Source of the DNA: Bacillota bacterium
GTDB taxonomy: Bacteria > Bacillota > Clostridia > Acetivibrionales > DUMC01
Assembly: GCA_013314855.1 (NCBI GenBank)
Contig: JABUEW010000033.1
Coordinates: 1-36,538 of the forward strand
Length of the DNA: 36,538 nt
Direction of reading: 5' to 3'
Under the pieces are notes generated by a model, which searched no databases, was not told the DNA's origin, and was given only the letters and a program-made list of their open reading frames with translations. Shown piece after piece: positions 23,362 to 33,156 of the stretch. Every line of letters starts with the position of its first letter. The stretch's first letter is position 1. The position numbers and the translations under genes are program-made.

Positions 23362-23889
23362 TTAAAATTCTATACCCTTTCTTGCATAAATGCCGTTATT
23401 CACAGGGTGTTTAACCGGAACCATTTCGGAAACATAGTCGGCCAACTCTATAAATTCTACCGGGGCATTCCTTCCGGTAAGCACAAGTTCAAGGCTGTCA
23501 GGTTTGTTCCTAATAAAATTTATAACTTTTTCTTTTTCCAAAAGCTTGGTATTGACTGCTGCTATAACTTCATCCAGTATTATAACATCCCATTCTCCGC
23601 TAAATGCAGCATTTTCTGTAATTTCAAATATTTCATGTTGGATCTTGCAGGCTGTTTCCAACTCTTCAGCACTCATTTCCCAGGTAAACTTTTTTAAAGG
23701 GGTACCCCTGTATAATGTAAATTCCGGCTCAAGCTTTTTTAAAGTAAACATCTCGCCGGTTTCAATACCTTTCAGAAACTGGGCCATAAACACCTTTAAG
23801 CCTCTCCCGCAAGCCCTTATGCCAAGTCCTATAGCTGCAGTAGTTTTCCCTTTTCCGTCACCGGTATATATATGGATCAATCCGCGCAT
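23362..23889 (-). CDS. cobO: Cob(I)yrinic acid a,c-diamide adenosyltransferase
   Basis: A 175-residue CobA/CobO/BtuR-type corrinoid adenosyltransferase, which transfers the 5'-deoxyadenosyl group of ATP to Co(I) corrinoids. The P-loop IYTGDGKGKTTAAIG is at the N-terminus, followed by GLKVFMAQFLKG and the Walker B-like WDVIILDEV, then VLTGRNAPVEFIELADYVSEM and the C-terminal KHPVNNGIYARKGIEF, all typical. The frame opens three codons earlier (23898), but AAGG is spaced properly only for the ATG at 23887-23889. It is the first gene after the cobalamin riboswitch, so imported corrinoids can be adenosylated directly. Confidence 0.95.
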   Translation of the reverse strand: MRGLIHIYTGDGKGKTTAAIGLGIRACGRGLKVFMAQFLKGIETGEMFTLKKLEPEFTLYRGTPLKKFTWEMSAEELETACKIQHEIFEITENAAFSGEWDVIILDEVIAAVNTKLLEKEKVINFIRNKPDSLELVLTGRNAPVEFIELADYVSEMVPVKHPVNNGIYARKGIEF

Positions 23890-23956
23890 TATACTCATCC
23901 TTTTTCTTATTTATTTTTATTCTTACGCTTATCACGCTTTTCATGCTAATTAAGCA

Positions 23957-23991
23957 TTAAAAAACCTCCTAACCCTTACCTGGTCAAGAGG
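23957..23991 (-). terminator. Intrinsic terminator in the cobalamin riboswitch leader
   Basis: On the minus strand CCTCTTGACC and GGTTAGGAGG form a 10-bp stem (two G-U pairs) with a seven-base loop, followed by TTTTTTAAT. It lies between the aptamer and cobO, so it is the probable expression platform: ligand binding upstream would favour this hairpin and stop transcription of the uptake operon. Confidence 0.72.
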
Positions 23992-24026
23992 AATTAAAAA
24001 ACAGCAATATCTTCGTTTCAAACATA

Positions 24027-24067
24027 GTTTCACACCCCCTATCGACCGTAGAGCTTCTTTGTGAAAC
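24027..24067 (-). promoter_or_regulatory. Stem GTTTCACA / TGTGAAAC directly after the aptamer
   Basis: An 8-bp perfect inverted repeat, arms 24060-24067 and 24027-24034 on the minus strand, stacks immediately on the 3' side of riboswitch stem P1 with a 25-base loop. It may be part of the switching structure that competes with P1 or links it to the terminator at 23957-23991. Confidence 0.4.
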
Positions 24068-24238
24068 AATACAGGCAGGTCTTCTGGCTTAAGCATCATC
24101 GTCCTTTTAACCTTCCCATCCCATAAACCCAGGACAGTGGTTCACTAAAAGGACTCCTCTTTTACAGCGGCGGGACCGCGCGGGATTTTCACCCGCTTCC
24201 CTTTTCATTAATCCTACTTAAAGGATTAAACCTGTATT
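24068..24238 (-). ncRNA. Cobalamin riboswitch (B12 element)
   Basis: Read on the minus strand, the leader has the closing stem P1 AATACAGG (24231-24238) with CCTGTATT (24068-24075). It also has the conserved block GGGAAGCGGGTGAAAATCCC and GCGGTCCCGCCGCTGTAA, and the B12 box AGCCAGAAGACCTGCC (24074-24089). Order and spacing fit the AdoCbl riboswitch class. It controls cobO-btuF-btuC-btuD, presumably repressing uptake when adenosylcobalamin is abundant. A terminator downstream indicates transcriptional control. Confidence 0.96.
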
Positions 24239-24241
24239 GGT

Positions 24242-24271
24242 ATATGAGTCCTACAAGTATTCAATTGTCAA
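24242..24271 (-). promoter_or_regulatory. Promoter of the cobalamin operon
   Basis: TTGACA (24266-24271) and TCATAT (24242-24247) on the minus strand are 18 bp apart. This places the transcript start near the 5' end of the riboswitch P1 stem, which supports the assignment even though the -10 is imperfect. Confidence 0.5.
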
Positions 24272-24339
24272 ATATAAGTTTATATCAAATATGAGAAATA
24301 TGCAATGTGTTTTTTTATGTTTTTTTGTATAAAATCTAC

Positions 24340-25842
24340 TTACAGGCCCAATATTTTTTCAACCTGCTTTTTCATTTCTTCCCTGGCACAAACCGTATAG
24401 TGCCTTATTTCTTTTTTGTCCAGATCCTTCAACCCATAGGGTATTGGAATGCCACATTCTTCTGAAAGTATTTCTAACAGCTGGAATTCATCCTTGTCCC
24501 TGATTTTTTCTTCTCCTAATACTGCCTTTGATACACTTTCACTAAATTTAAAAGGACTAGCGGTAGATGCAATTACGGTTTTTGTGCTCTTGTCGCCAAT
24601 TTCAACCACATATTTCTGGTATACATCCATTCCAACTGCAGTGTGAGTATCAATAAGGTATCCGTAATCCTTATACACTTTTTTTATGGCATTTAAAGTT
24701 TCTTCCTCACTGCTGTAGGAAGCCCAAAATATACCTGATACTTTCTTCTTTGTCTCGTAATCTACCTTATAAATTCCATCTTCTTTTAATTCTTTCATCC
24801 AATTGCAAATACGCTTTGAATCATGTCCGGTTATTTCATAAAGAAGCCTCTCTAAGTTACTGGAAATTAAAATATCCATGGAAGGGGATATGGTTTTCTT
24901 AAACATTCTCTTTCTATTATATACCCCCGTGTTCATAAATTCTGTTAATACATTGTTTTCATTGGATGCACATATGAGTTTATTTACAGGTAGACCCATT
25001 TCCTCCGCATAAAAAGCAGCAAGTATGTTACCGAAATTTCCTGTCGGCACAACAATGTTTATTTTATCTTCAGGAGTTATCTCACCTTTTTTTACCATAT
25101 CACCATATGCAGAAAAGTAATAGACAATCTGGGGTACCAATCGTCCCCAGTTTATTGAGTTTGCAGAAGAAAACCCATATCCTTTTTCTTCCATAATTTT
25201 ATTTAGCTCTTGATCAACAAATATTGCCTTGACACCACTCTGGGTATCGTCAAAATTCCCTTTTACACCAAGAGTATATACATTACTTCCTTCCTGGGTA
25301 ATCATTTGCATTTTTTGAATTTCACTGACACCACCAAATGGATAGAACACAATTATCCTTGTTCCCTCTACATCTTTAAAACCCTCCAGTGCTGCTTTCC
25401 CCGTATCTCCTGAAGTTGCCACAAGAATTACTATTTCTTTGCTTTCTCCCGTCTTTTGCACTGCTTTTACCAGCAAATGAGGTAAAAACTGGAGTGCAAT
25501 ATCTTTAAAGGCACATGTGGGTCCATGCCACAACTCCAGGATATACGTGCTGCTATTTATCTTATGGACAGGTACCACTTCAGGGCTCCCAAACTTTGCT
25601 TCGCTATATGCATTCTTTACGCACTCATGTATTTCTGTTTCCGTATAATCAGTTAAATAGGACATTAATATGGGAATCGCTCTTTCCTGGTAATTTGCCT
25701 TTATTAATTGTTCTAACATGTACGGTGTTATTTTAACAATATTTTCCGGTACAAACAACCCACCATCAGGAGCAATACCCTTTTTAACAGCTTCAGCCGA
25801 CGGTACTCTACCGGTTCTTCCTCTTGTACTTTCATATAACAT
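24340..25842 (-). CDS. thrC: Threonine synthase
   Basis: A 500-residue PLP-dependent enzyme converting O-phosphohomoserine to threonine. The N-terminus LYESTRGRTG...PDGGLFVPE is typical of the bacterial/fungal long-type ThrC. The PLP lysine is in WHGPTCAFKDIALQF (Lys113), and the phosphate-binding loop is VATSGDTGKAALEGF. The C-terminal part has TAVGMDVYQKY and VIASTASPFKFSESV. The frame opens at ATG 25857, but GGAGG is correctly placed for the ATG at 25840-25842. It appears monocistronic with its own promoter (25896-25925). No T-box or threonine attenuator was seen in the roughly 50-nt leader predicted from that promoter. Confidence 0.97.
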   Translation of the reverse strand: MLYESTRGRTGRVPSAEAVKKGIAPDGGLFVPENIVKITPYMLEQLIKANYQERAIPILMSYLTDYTETEIHECVKNAYSEAKFGSPEVVPVHKINSSTYILELWHGPTCAFKDIALQFLPHLLVKAVQKTGESKEIVILVATSGDTGKAALEGFKDVEGTRIIVFYPFGGVSEIQKMQMITQEGSNVYTLGVKGNFDDTQSGVKAIFVDQELNKIMEEKGYGFSSANSINWGRLVPQIVYYFSAYGDMVKKGEITPEDKINIVVPTGNFGNILAAFYAEEMGLPVNKLICASNENNVLTEFMNTGVYNRKRMFKKTISPSMDILISSNLERLLYEITGHDSKRICNWMKELKEDGIYKVDYETKKKVSGIFWASYSSEEETLNAIKKVYKDYGYLIDTHTAVGMDVYQKYVVEIGDKSTKTVIASTASPFKFSESVSKAVLGEEKIRDKDEFQLLEILSEECGIPIPYGLKDLDKKEIRHYTVCAREEMKKQVEKILGL

Positions 25843-25895
25843 ATATAAATCCTCCATAATCTTTTGGTTTCGTATTTGAGTTATATTTTATTGGT

Positions 25896-25925
25896 ATTTT
25901 ACTATTCTCTATTACCTCAAGTCAA
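25896..25925 (-). promoter_or_regulatory. Promoter of thrC
   Basis: On the minus strand TTGACT (25920-25925) and TAAAAT (25896-25901) are 18 bp apart, giving a leader of about 45-50 nt before thrC. Confidence 0.5.
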
Positions 25926-25962
25926 TACAACCTATACTACATACTACGGTATTACCTGTTTA

Positions 25963-27087
25963 CTATCTCCTCCATTGATTATTATATCTTCCATTAAACC
26001 ACGGAAAAGGTATTGGCATAGGCTTTTTGTATTTGTATCCTGATGTTTTTTCAAAGTCATTAAACAATGATATTGCAGTTTTTTTACCAGATTCATATAA
26101 ATATTTTTTATCTTCCTGGTCAATATTAAAATCAAGAGAGTAAACCTTGTTTGTGTTTATTTTTCCCACATACTTTAAGTCAGAAGTAGAATCTTTTGGC
26201 ACACCTATATCATGCACTGCAGATATAAGTGCTTTTAATATCCCCAAGGGAGTGTTAATATGGAAAATTCCCTTTTTCTCTCCTCCATCCAGTGTAAAAC
26301 CAACTGTCGGATATTTAGGGGAATTTTCAATCAACCAGGACGGGAACTTATCTAACACCCCGCCATCTATAATATAATGGATTTTAGTTTTATCCCCCTG
26401 TTTTTTCTTAATTTCTACAGGCTTAAAGGCAAAAGGCACACATGTACTCATTCTAACAGCCTTTGCCACTTCAAATTTATCCGGGTCAATACCATAATAG
26501 GATATATCATCAGGTAGAACAATAACCCTTGCCCTATTACAGTCAACAGCCGTCATTCTTATTTTATATCCCTCGGGATTTTTAGAATCTATAACTCCTC
26601 CCCTCAGATCACCGAAAACCTTTACCCCTTTTTTGGCCAATACCTTTGCTACCCATTCTTCAAGATATTCACCATCAAACAGGCATCCTTTCTGGCAATA
26701 TGTCACTATATTTTTTAAAAAACCGGCTCTGTAATCATCTAATTCCATATTTGAACTATCATCTTTAGTCAAAAAAGACCTAAAAACACTTTCATCGTAC
26801 TGCTTTAGTTTATTTGTAATATCCATAATTCTTTGTACAGCCGGTACTTTTTCAGGTATTTTATTCAAATTTAGTTCCGAAAAATCGAATTCATCGAGTA
26901 TTTTTATTAATTCTTCAGCCTTATATCCGGCTGCTACATAAGCACCGGCAACAGATCCTGCCGATACGCCTGCAATATTCCCCCATCTATAACCTCTCTT
27001 TTGGGCAACTTCAAAAACCCCGGCATAAGCAATTCCCTTAATTCCTCCTCTCCCAAGGATTAGGTTTAATATTCTTTTTTTCTCCAT
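25963..27087 (-). CDS. Patatin-like phospholipase family protein
   Basis: A 374-residue serine hydrolase of the patatin / bacterial phospholipase A2-like family. The oxyanion hole is GRGGIKGIAYAGV (canonical GGGxKG, here with Arg at the second position), the nucleophile serine is in GVSAGSVAGAY, and the catalytic Asp is in HYIIDGGVLDKFP. The ATG at 27085-27087 with AGGG five bases upstream starts the protein just before the GxGG loop, as in homologs. The longer frame reaches 27195 but would begin inside a terminator hairpin, so it is rejected; a TTG at 27112-27114 with AAAGGGG nine bases upstream is a possible alternative. No signal peptide is seen. The function is probably acyl-lipid hydrolysis with unknown substrate; it precedes thrC but is not clearly in one operon with it. 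Confidence 0.88.
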   Translation of the reverse strand: MEKKRILNLILGRGGIKGIAYAGVFEVAQKRGYRWGNIAGVSAGSVAGAYVAAGYKAEELIKILDEFDFSELNLNKIPEKVPAVQRIMDITNKLKQYDESVFRSFLTKDDSSNMELDDYRAGFLKNIVTYCQKGCLFDGEYLEEWVAKVLAKKGVKVFGDLRGGVIDSKNPEGYKIRMTAVDCNRARVIVLPDDISYYGIDPDKFEVAKAVRMSTCVPFAFKPVEIKKKQGDKTKIHYIIDGGVLDKFPSWLIENSPKYPTVGFTLDGGEKKGIFHINTPLGILKALISAVHDIGVPKDSTSDLKYVGKINTNKVYSLDFNIDQEDKKYLYESGKKTAISLFNDFEKTSGYKYKKPMPIPFPWFNGRYNNQWRR

Positions 27088-27169
27088 AAATGCCCTGTTA
27101 CTACTAAACCACAATATTGTCATCCCCTTTAATTTCCCGATATGAGTGTATTTACTCCCAATACATTCT

Positions 27170-27208
27170 ATTAAAAATGCACCCTTCCTGTGCATAAAGG
27201 GTGCATTT
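27170..27208 (-). terminator. Rho-independent terminator of the yerC-secA-folC-TPR operon
   Basis: On the minus strand AAATGCACCCTT and AAGGGTGCATTT pair as a 12-bp perfect stem with a 10-base loop, followed by a short T-run before AAT. It lies about 35 bases after the TPR gene stop. The A-run on the other side makes it potentially bidirectional. Confidence 0.82.
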
Positions 27209-27242
27209 ACATATTTGCATTTAATTTCATTACTATATATTT

Positions 27243-28394
27243 CTATTCATTTTCAGTATTTCCTATAATACTGTCCAGCCTACTTTTTGAATACCTGGCA
27301 TATTCGCTGTCGGGAAATTTTTCTATTGTTTTTAGAAACATTGCCTTTGCATTTTCTTTATCGTTCAATTCAAGATAGCATTTTCCCATGTAATAAAGCA
27401 CTATATCCATTTTGCCATAATTTTCATAATATTCGGAAATTTTTGAATACTTATTTAAGGATTCCCTGTATTTTTTCGCCTGGAATAAATTATAGGCTTG
27501 GCTATATACTATATCTGAAGCCCTCGGCATTACATCGTTAAACAACTTGTCATATTTTTCTTTTTCAGCATCTTTAAATTCTATATTTTTTATTAATATT
27601 AACATGTCTGCAGCCTCTTCATATTTTCTTGCTTTAGCCAAATCCTCAACTTCATAAAGTTTTATAGCTGCTTTATAATAATCCCTTTCGGTTTTTGTTG
27701 CTTCTAAGTCTTTTTTTAAATTTTCATACTCATTACTAAGTTGTCTGTATTTTTCTTCATATTCATTATTTTCAATTACCGCAGGTCCCTTATCGGTATC
27801 TCCATTATTTACATCACTACCATTATTATATTTGAAAATACTTGGAATACCTATTAAAAAAGCTATAATAATTCCAATAATAATACCTGTTAAATATTTA
27901 ATAACATCCTGCTTCCTATCGCTTTTTCCCTCACCTGTCGTCGAAAATCCCCTTATGCTTACCTTATCCGATTTAATTTCTCTTGTTTTTGCAACTTTTT
28001 TCCTTACCCCGCTCTTTTTAGCCGTCCCTTTTGTCTGGGAAATATCCGGAGTTTCTTCATTTCTCATAATTCTTAAATAATTAAATGCCCTAATACCGTT
28101 ATTTTCAGCTTTTGTTACCTTTTCAAACATCTCTTCCGCTTTTTCATATTCTTTTAAGTAATAATAACACAGTCCAAGGAGGTTAATGGCTTCATAGAAT
28201 TCAGGGTTTAAGGATATTGCTTTTTTTAGTTCGATTATAGCGATATCTTCACTATTCATTTTTAGTTTTTCCAGTGCATTATTATAAAGCAATATGGAAT
28301 TTTTTATGTCTTCGGGTATATCGGAATTAATTTTAGTAATGTTTTCAAGACTGATAGGCAAAAAATTTTTAAGCTCATTTTTAAGGTCAACCAT
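27243..28394 (-). CDS. TPR-repeat membrane protein
   Basis: A 383-residue protein with TPR-like repeats on both sides of a single membrane helix. N-terminal TPRs (about 30-115) include AIIELKKAISLNPEFYEAINLLGLCYYYLKEYEKAEEMFEKV. A basic linker (about 120-165) leads to the helix YLTGIIIGIIIAFLIGIPSIF (about 170-190). A coiled-coil stretch (about 213-245) follows, and then further TPRs including YRESLNKYSKISEYY and KENAKAMFLKTIEKFPDSEYARYSKSRL at the end, like YbgF/BamD-type repeats. The topology suggests a protein-protein scaffold between cytoplasm and cell surface. It lies 37 bp after folC and is the last gene of the operon. No specific role can be given. Confidence 0.82.
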   Translation of the reverse strand: MVDLKNELKNFLPISLENITKINSDIPEDIKNSILLYNNALEKLKMNSEDIAIIELKKAISLNPEFYEAINLLGLCYYYLKEYEKAEEMFEKVTKAENNGIRAFNYLRIMRNEETPDISQTKGTAKKSGVRKKVAKTREIKSDKVSIRGFSTTGEGKSDRKQDVIKYLTGIIIGIIIAFLIGIPSIFKYNNGSDVNNGDTDKGPAVIENNEYEEKYRQLSNEYENLKKDLEATKTERDYYKAAIKLYEVEDLAKARKYEEAADMLILIKNIEFKDAEKEKYDKLFNDVMPRASDIVYSQAYNLFQAKKYRESLNKYSKISEYYENYGKMDIVLYYMGKCYLELNDKENAKAMFLKTIEKFPDSEYARYSKSRLDSIIGNTENE

Positions 28395-28431
28395 AGAAAA
28401 TCACCCCCACCATATAATTAACGCCGGTACT

Positions 28432-29730
28432 TTATGAAAATGCTGAGCTTCGAAGGTTTTCAAAGTACCGTCTAATTTCTCCTATATAATACAAAGAACC
28501 AAATGCACATATTATGTCATCACCAGAATAAATTTGAAGAGCTGTCTTTATACCACTTTCTATTGTATCACTAATTAATACATTTTTACAATATGCTCTT
28601 ATATTTTCAGCCAATTCAGCAGCAGGAAGCGCCCGCTCACTTAAAGGGGTTACAGTAATAAATTTATCAGCTAATGGTGCTATGATTTCCAACATTGCTT
28701 TATATTCCTTATCTCTCAACACGCCCATTATGAATATTTTTTTCTTATCCGGAAAATATGTGGTGAGGTATTCTGCCAAAACTCTTACTCCTTCTATATT
28801 GTGAGCACCATCTATAAAAAAAAGGGGGTTTTTGCTTACAACTTCCATCCTGCCCGGCCAGCTTGCTCTTTCTAATCCCTTTCTAATGGTTTCTTCGGTA
28901 ATTTTATATCCTTTATTAGCTAGAACTTTACAGGCTTCTACGGCAACTGCAGCATTTTTTAACTGGTGTCCGCCCAAAAGTTTAATTTTTAAATTTTTAT
29001 ATGGACCAAAATCAAAAGTCTGGCCCTCAATATCATGACCCAGAGCTTTAATCTTCCCGAAATCCGCTCTATGAAGCCTTGAATTTCTTTCATTACATAC
29101 ATTTTCAATAACCTTCTCAACCTCCTCATCCTGGGAGTATAATACTACATCTCCGCCTTCCTTAATAATGCCGGCTTTTTCAAAAGCAATTTGGGCCAGT
29201 GTATTACCAAGTATATCCATATGGTCATAGCTTATTGAGGTAATAACCGATACAAGAGGAGTATTAATTACGTTTGTAGAGTCAAACCTGCCTCCAAGTC
29301 CCACTTCCAATACTACAATATCACACTCCATTTCACAATAATATTGGAAGCCAATGGCTGTTACTATTTCGAATTCTGTGGGGTGTGTCAACCCACTTCT
29401 CAACATTTCATCCACCTTTCCCTTTACTATTTCAGTTATTCTGGCAAGATCATGTTCCGATATTTCTTTCCTGTTAACCTGTATCCTTTCGGTAAAACGT
29501 TCAATATAAGGAGATATATAAATACCTGTTTTATAACCGGATTCTATCAGTATGCTGCCTATAAAGGCAACAGTTGAGCCTTTCCCATTTGTGCCCGCTA
29601 CATGGACATACTTTAATTTTTCATGGGGGTTGCCAAGCATTCCCAATAAAGTCTTTATATTTTCAAGGCCGAGTTTGCATCCGAACTTCCTTGTACCATG
29701 TATATATTCCAATGCTTCTTTATAAGTCAT
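28432..29730 (-). CDS. folC: Bifunctional folylpolyglutamate synthase / dihydrofolate synthase
   Basis: A 432-residue Mur-ligase-family enzyme that adds glutamate to dihydropteroate and folates using ATP. The ATP loop HVAGTNGKGSTVAFIGSIL begins at about residue 43. Next come the SYDHMDILGNTLAQIAFEKAGIIK metal/folate-binding segment (about 175-200), HQLKNAAVAVEAC, the DGAHN motif (about 310) that starts the C-terminal domain, and the C-terminal CAFGSLYYIGEIR. Length and domain order are standard. It is 52 bp downstream of secA in the same operon. It is cytoplasmic. Confidence 0.96.
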   Translation of the reverse strand: MTYKEALEYIHGTRKFGCKLGLENIKTLLGMLGNPHEKLKYVHVAGTNGKGSTVAFIGSILIESGYKTGIYISPYIERFTERIQVNRKEISEHDLARITEIVKGKVDEMLRSGLTHPTEFEIVTAIGFQYYCEMECDIVVLEVGLGGRFDSTNVINTPLVSVITSISYDHMDILGNTLAQIAFEKAGIIKEGGDVVLYSQDEEVEKVIENVCNERNSRLHRADFGKIKALGHDIEGQTFDFGPYKNLKIKLLGGHQLKNAAVAVEACKVLANKGYKITEETIRKGLERASWPGRMEVVSKNPLFFIDGAHNIEGVRVLAEYLTTYFPDKKKIFIMGVLRDKEYKAMLEIIAPLADKFITVTPLSERALPAAELAENIRAYCKNVLISDTIESGIKTALQIYSGDDIICAFGSLYYIGEIRRYFENLRSSAFS

Positions 29731-29782
29731 AACAACACTCCATCTCCAAAATATTAGAAATTTAATTATTTGGCTTTAGAAT

Positions 29783-32512
29783 TTATTCTGCCCCACAACA
29801 TTTTTTATACTTTTTCCCGCTTCCACAAGGACATGGGTCATTACGCCCAACTTTAAATGTCTTCACTACAGGTTTTCGCGGCTCATCGCTATGGGTTGCA
29901 CTAACAGGTTCCGCCACTTTTTGCCGCTGAGGCGCATGGGCAGGGTCGATACGGGATTTGAGGACAATTTTTACGGAATCCTCCTGTATAGCCCTTATCA
30001 TATCTTCAAACATTTCATGTCCTTCAAACTTGTACTCAATTACAGGGTCTCTTTGTCCATATGCCCTAAGCCCAATCCCATACCTCAACTGGTCCATTGC
30101 GTCTATATGGTCGGTCCATTTTTCGTCAACAACTCTCAGCAGTATAACTCTTTCAATTTCCCTCATAAACTCGGAACCCAGTTCTTTTTCACGGTTTTCA
30201 TACTCTTTCAAAGCTATGGATATAGCCTTCTCTTTTAAGTCTTCCTTGGTAATATAATCCCATTCATCTTTTTCTATTTTCAGGGCACCCTGGGGAAGCA
30301 AGATATTTTCCAAATATAAGGTCAAACCTTCCAAATCCCAGTGGTCAGGATGGGAGCTCTCACTGCAGTAAGCATCAACCATGCGGTTCACAATATTTTC
30401 TATCATCTTTATATAATAATCTTTTAGGTTTTCCCCATCCAATACTTTTCTTCTTTGAGCATATATCAATTCTCTCTGCTGGTTCATGACATCGTCATAC
30501 TGGAGTACATGCCTTCTTATATCAAAGTTCTTTCCTTCTACTCTTCTTTGAGCATTTTCAATAGCATTGGAAAGCATTTTATGTTCTATAGGCTGGTCAT
30601 CTTCCAAACCTAACGCATCTACAATACCTGAAAGTCTGTCGGATCCGAAAAGCCTCATCAAGTCATCTTCAAGGGAGATATAAAACCTGGAAGAACCGGG
30701 GTCTCCCTGCCTTCCTGCACGACCCCTCAACTGGTTATCTATACGCCTTGCTTCATGTCTTTCAGTGCCAATTATATGAAGACCGCCTGCCTTGATAACT
30801 TCTTCCTTTTCTTTATCTGTAGTTTCTTTAAATTTCTCATACAGTTCTCTGAAAGTTTTTCTTGCTTCCAGCACAATTTCATCATCAGTTTCATTAAACC
30901 CTACCGCTTCATTAATAAGATCCGGAGGATAGCCAAGCTTCCTCATTTCCTGTTTGGCAAGAAATTCGGGGTTTCCTCCCAGCATAATGTCGGTACCGCG
31001 TCCTGCCATATTGGTAGCTATTGTAACAGCACCGAGCTTTCCTGCCTGTGCTACTATTTCAGCTTCTCTTTCATGATGTTTTGCATTTAAAACATTATGG
31101 GATATTCCCCGCTTTCTTAACATTTCACTTAACAGCTCCGACTTCTCAATAGATATTGTACCAATAAGAACAGGCTGCCCCCTCTTATGGCATTCCACTA
31201 TCTCATCTATAACAGCGTTAAATTTGCCTCTTTCATTTTTGTAGACAACATCAGGATGATCTACTCTTATCATGGGTTCATTTGTAGGTATTTCTATAAC
31301 ATCAAGCTTGTAAATGGCACGGAACTCCTCTTCTTCTGTTAGAGCAGTACCTGTCATTCCTGCAAGTTTTTTATACATTCTAAAATAATTCTGGAAAGTG
31401 ATAGTTGCCAGAGTTTTACTCTCTCTTTCAACCTTTACCCCTTCCTTTGCTTCAATTGCCTGGTGCAATCCTTCGCTGTAACGCCTTCCGTACATGAGAC
31501 GGCCTGTAAATTCATCTACAATGATAACTTCCCCGTCTTTCACAATATAGTCCCTATCCCTCTTCATAAGGCCATGAGCCTTAAGGGCCTGGTTGATATG
31601 GTGGGATATTGTCATATTATCCGGATCGGAAAGGTTCTCTATTCCAAAATAGCTTTCTGCTTTTTTAATACCTTTACTAGTTAAGGTAACCGTATGGGCT
31701 TTTTCATCAACAATATAGTCTGCATCAATATCGTCCATATACTCTTTGCTATCCGTCTCAACGAATACAACCGGTCTTAGCCTTAACACAAATGAATTGG
31801 CTTTTTTATATAAATCCGTGGATTTATCTGCTGCGCCTGATATTATAAGAGGTGTACGGGCTTCATCAATCAATATGCTGTCCACCTCGTCAACAATTGC
31901 ATAATGCAACTCTCTTTGCACCATGTCTTCTTTATAAATAACCATATTATCCCTTAGATAATCGAATCCAAATTCGTTGTTTGTACCATAAGTTACGTCG
32001 CTGTTATATGCTTTCTTCCTTTGACTGCTGTCAAGGCCGTGAATTATTAGTCCTACACTAAGTCCCAGGAAGTTGTAGATTTTTCCCATCCATTCACTAT
32101 CTCTTTTGGCAAGATAGTCGTTTACAGTAACAACATGGACTCCCTTCCCTTCAAGGGCATTTAGATATACAGGGAGTGTAGCTACAAGTGTTTTACCTTC
32201 TCCGGTTTTCATTTCTGCAATACGGCCCTGGTGCAATACTATGCCGCCTATTAACTGTACCCTGAAATGCCTCATGCCGAGGACTCTCGTGGATGCCTCC
32301 CTTACTACTGCAAAAGCTTCAGGTAATAAATCGTCCAAAGTTGCTCCGTTTTTCAATCTTTCTTTAAATTCGGCAGTTTTTCTTCTAAGGCTCTCATCGC
32401 TTAATTTTTGCATCTCAGGTTCTAATGCCTCTATCCTGTCAACTAAAGGTATTATCCTTTTAATTTCCCTTTCGCTATAGCTTCCTATTATTTTTTCAAT
32501 AAGTTTAAACAT
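29783..32512 (-). CDS. secA: Preprotein translocase ATPase SecA
   Basis: A 909-residue motor of the Sec translocon. Motifs are in order: Walker A region [11 protein letters not shown] (101-111), [17 protein letters not shown], Walker B-type [20 protein letters not shown], the preprotein-crosslinking domain, [27 protein letters not shown] and [31 protein letters not shown]. The helical scaffold follows, then a C-terminal zinc-binding tail [18 protein letters not shown] that recruits SecB or ribosomes. This is the housekeeping SecA1 type. It lies 22 bp after the DUF5317 gene and is co-transcribed with folC. Nothing is missing. Confidence 0.98.
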   Translation of the reverse strand: MFKLIEKIIGSYSEREIKRIIPLVDRIEALEPEMQKLSDESLRRKTAEFKERLKNGATLDDLLPEAFAVVREASTRVLGMRHFRVQLIGGIVLHQGRIAEMKTGEGKTLVATLPVYLNALEGKGVHVVTVNDYLAKRDSEWMGKIYNFLGLSVGLIIHGLDSSQRKKAYNSDVTYGTNNEFGFDYLRDNMVIYKEDMVQRELHYAIVDEVDSILIDEARTPLIISGAADKSTDLYKKANSFVLRLRPVVFVETDSKEYMDDIDADYIVDEKAHTVTLTSKGIKKAESYFGIENLSDPDNMTISHHINQALKAHGLMKRDRDYIVKDGEVIIVDEFTGRLMYGRRYSEGLHQAIEAKEGVKVERESKTLATITFQNYFRMYKKLAGMTGTALTEEEEFRAIYKLDVIEIPTNEPMIRVDHPDVVYKNERGKFNAVIDEIVECHKRGQPVLIGTISIEKSELLSEMLRKRGISHNVLNAKHHEREAEIVAQAGKLGAVTIATNMAGRGTDIMLGGNPEFLAKQEMRKLGYPPDLINEAVGFNETDDEIVLEARKTFRELYEKFKETTDKEKEEVIKAGGLHIIGTERHEARRIDNQLRGRAGRQGDPGSSRFYISLEDDLMRLFGSDRLSGIVDALGLEDDQPIEHKMLSNAIENAQRRVEGKNFDIRRHVLQYDDVMNQQRELIYAQRRKVLDGENLKDYYIKMIENIVNRMVDAYCSESSHPDHWDLEGLTLYLENILLPQGALKIEKDEWDYITKEDLKEKAISIALKEYENREKELGSEFMREIERVILLRVVDEKWTDHIDAMDQLRYGIGLRAYGQRDPVIEYKFEGHEMFEDMIRAIQEDSVKIVLKSRIDPAHAPQRQKVAEPVSATHSDEPRKPVVKTFKVGRNDPCPCGSGKKYKKCCGAE

Positions 32513-32534
32513 TCAATCAACCTCCATTTAGTAC

Positions 32535-33125
32535 TTACTTTACAGTTGTCCGCTTCAACACTAAATCAAGCACGCTTCTGCCAAAAAATATTTCGAATAT
32601 AAAAATGCATATTCCTAACGCAATAATTAAATCTCCAATACTTACTACCCGCATAAAGTAGCCAAATATGCCAGGTGGTTCTATTATATCTGCCAAAAAA
32701 GCCAGTTTTGCACCCTCATCTATAAACATATGCTTAAAATCCAGCCCTTCCTTTACCATATTTATCGCTTGCTGCAGGTCGTTTTTTAAAAGCACTTCAT
32801 AACTTACCGGCATCCTGCCTTTATTTAACAATATTACCAAAGCGTTCAGTCCAGTGCCCAAGGCGATAACATTAATACCGAGGTACTTCCTATTAAACCA
32901 AAATCCGGCAAACAGCAAGCAGTAAATAACAGCATTAATCAACAGGGCATTATTAATAATTTTGTAAGAATATCTCTGTGTTGCTATTTGAGCGGCATAC
33001 TGAATTAATAATCCAAAAATAATTAGCAATCCTTTTCTAAACTTAAAATTTACAAAATTGGAAAACTTGCCGCCAACTATTAACGCAGCGACTATTCCTA
33101 AAACAACTGATATAATATAAAGCAA
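32535..33125 (-). CDS. DUF5317 family membrane protein
   Basis: A 196-residue membrane protein of about five to six helices, matching my recollection of the uncharacterised DUF5317 family (NKGRMPVSYEVLL core with conserved Asn/Gly/Arg; LAFLADIIEPPGIFGYFMRVVSIGDLIIALGICIFIFE near the C-terminus). The frame can be extended to ATG 33191, overlapping yerC, but AAGGGGTGG is spaced for the TTG at 33123-33125, which begins directly with the first helix. It sits between yerC and secA in one operon. The function is unknown. Confidence 0.78.
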   Translation of the reverse strand: MLYIISVVLGIVAALIVGGKFSNFVNFKFRKGLLIIFGLLIQYAAQIATQRYSYKIINNALLINAVIYCLLFAGFWFNRKYLGINVIALGTGLNALVILLNKGRMPVSYEVLLKNDLQQAINMVKEGLDFKHMFIDEGAKLAFLADIIEPPGIFGYFMRVVSIGDLIIALGICIFIFEIFFGRSVLDLVLKRTTVK

Positions 33126-33156
33126 AAAACCACCCCTTATTGAGTATATTTTACTG

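Noticed and set aside
22674-23414. A 246-codon plus-strand open frame opposite btuF/cobO
   Set aside because: It is fully antisense to two well-recognised genes, is Ser/Thr-rich low-complexity as expected for a shadow frame, and has no family features or ribosome site.
25843-25962. T-box or threonine attenuator before thrC
   Set aside because: The leader is too short for a T-box and no T-box sequence, leader peptide or terminator was visible.
27088-27195. Upstream extension of the patatin-like gene to an ATG at 27195
   Set aside because: That ATG lies in the loop of a strong terminator hairpin and would be followed by sequence unlike family N-termini.
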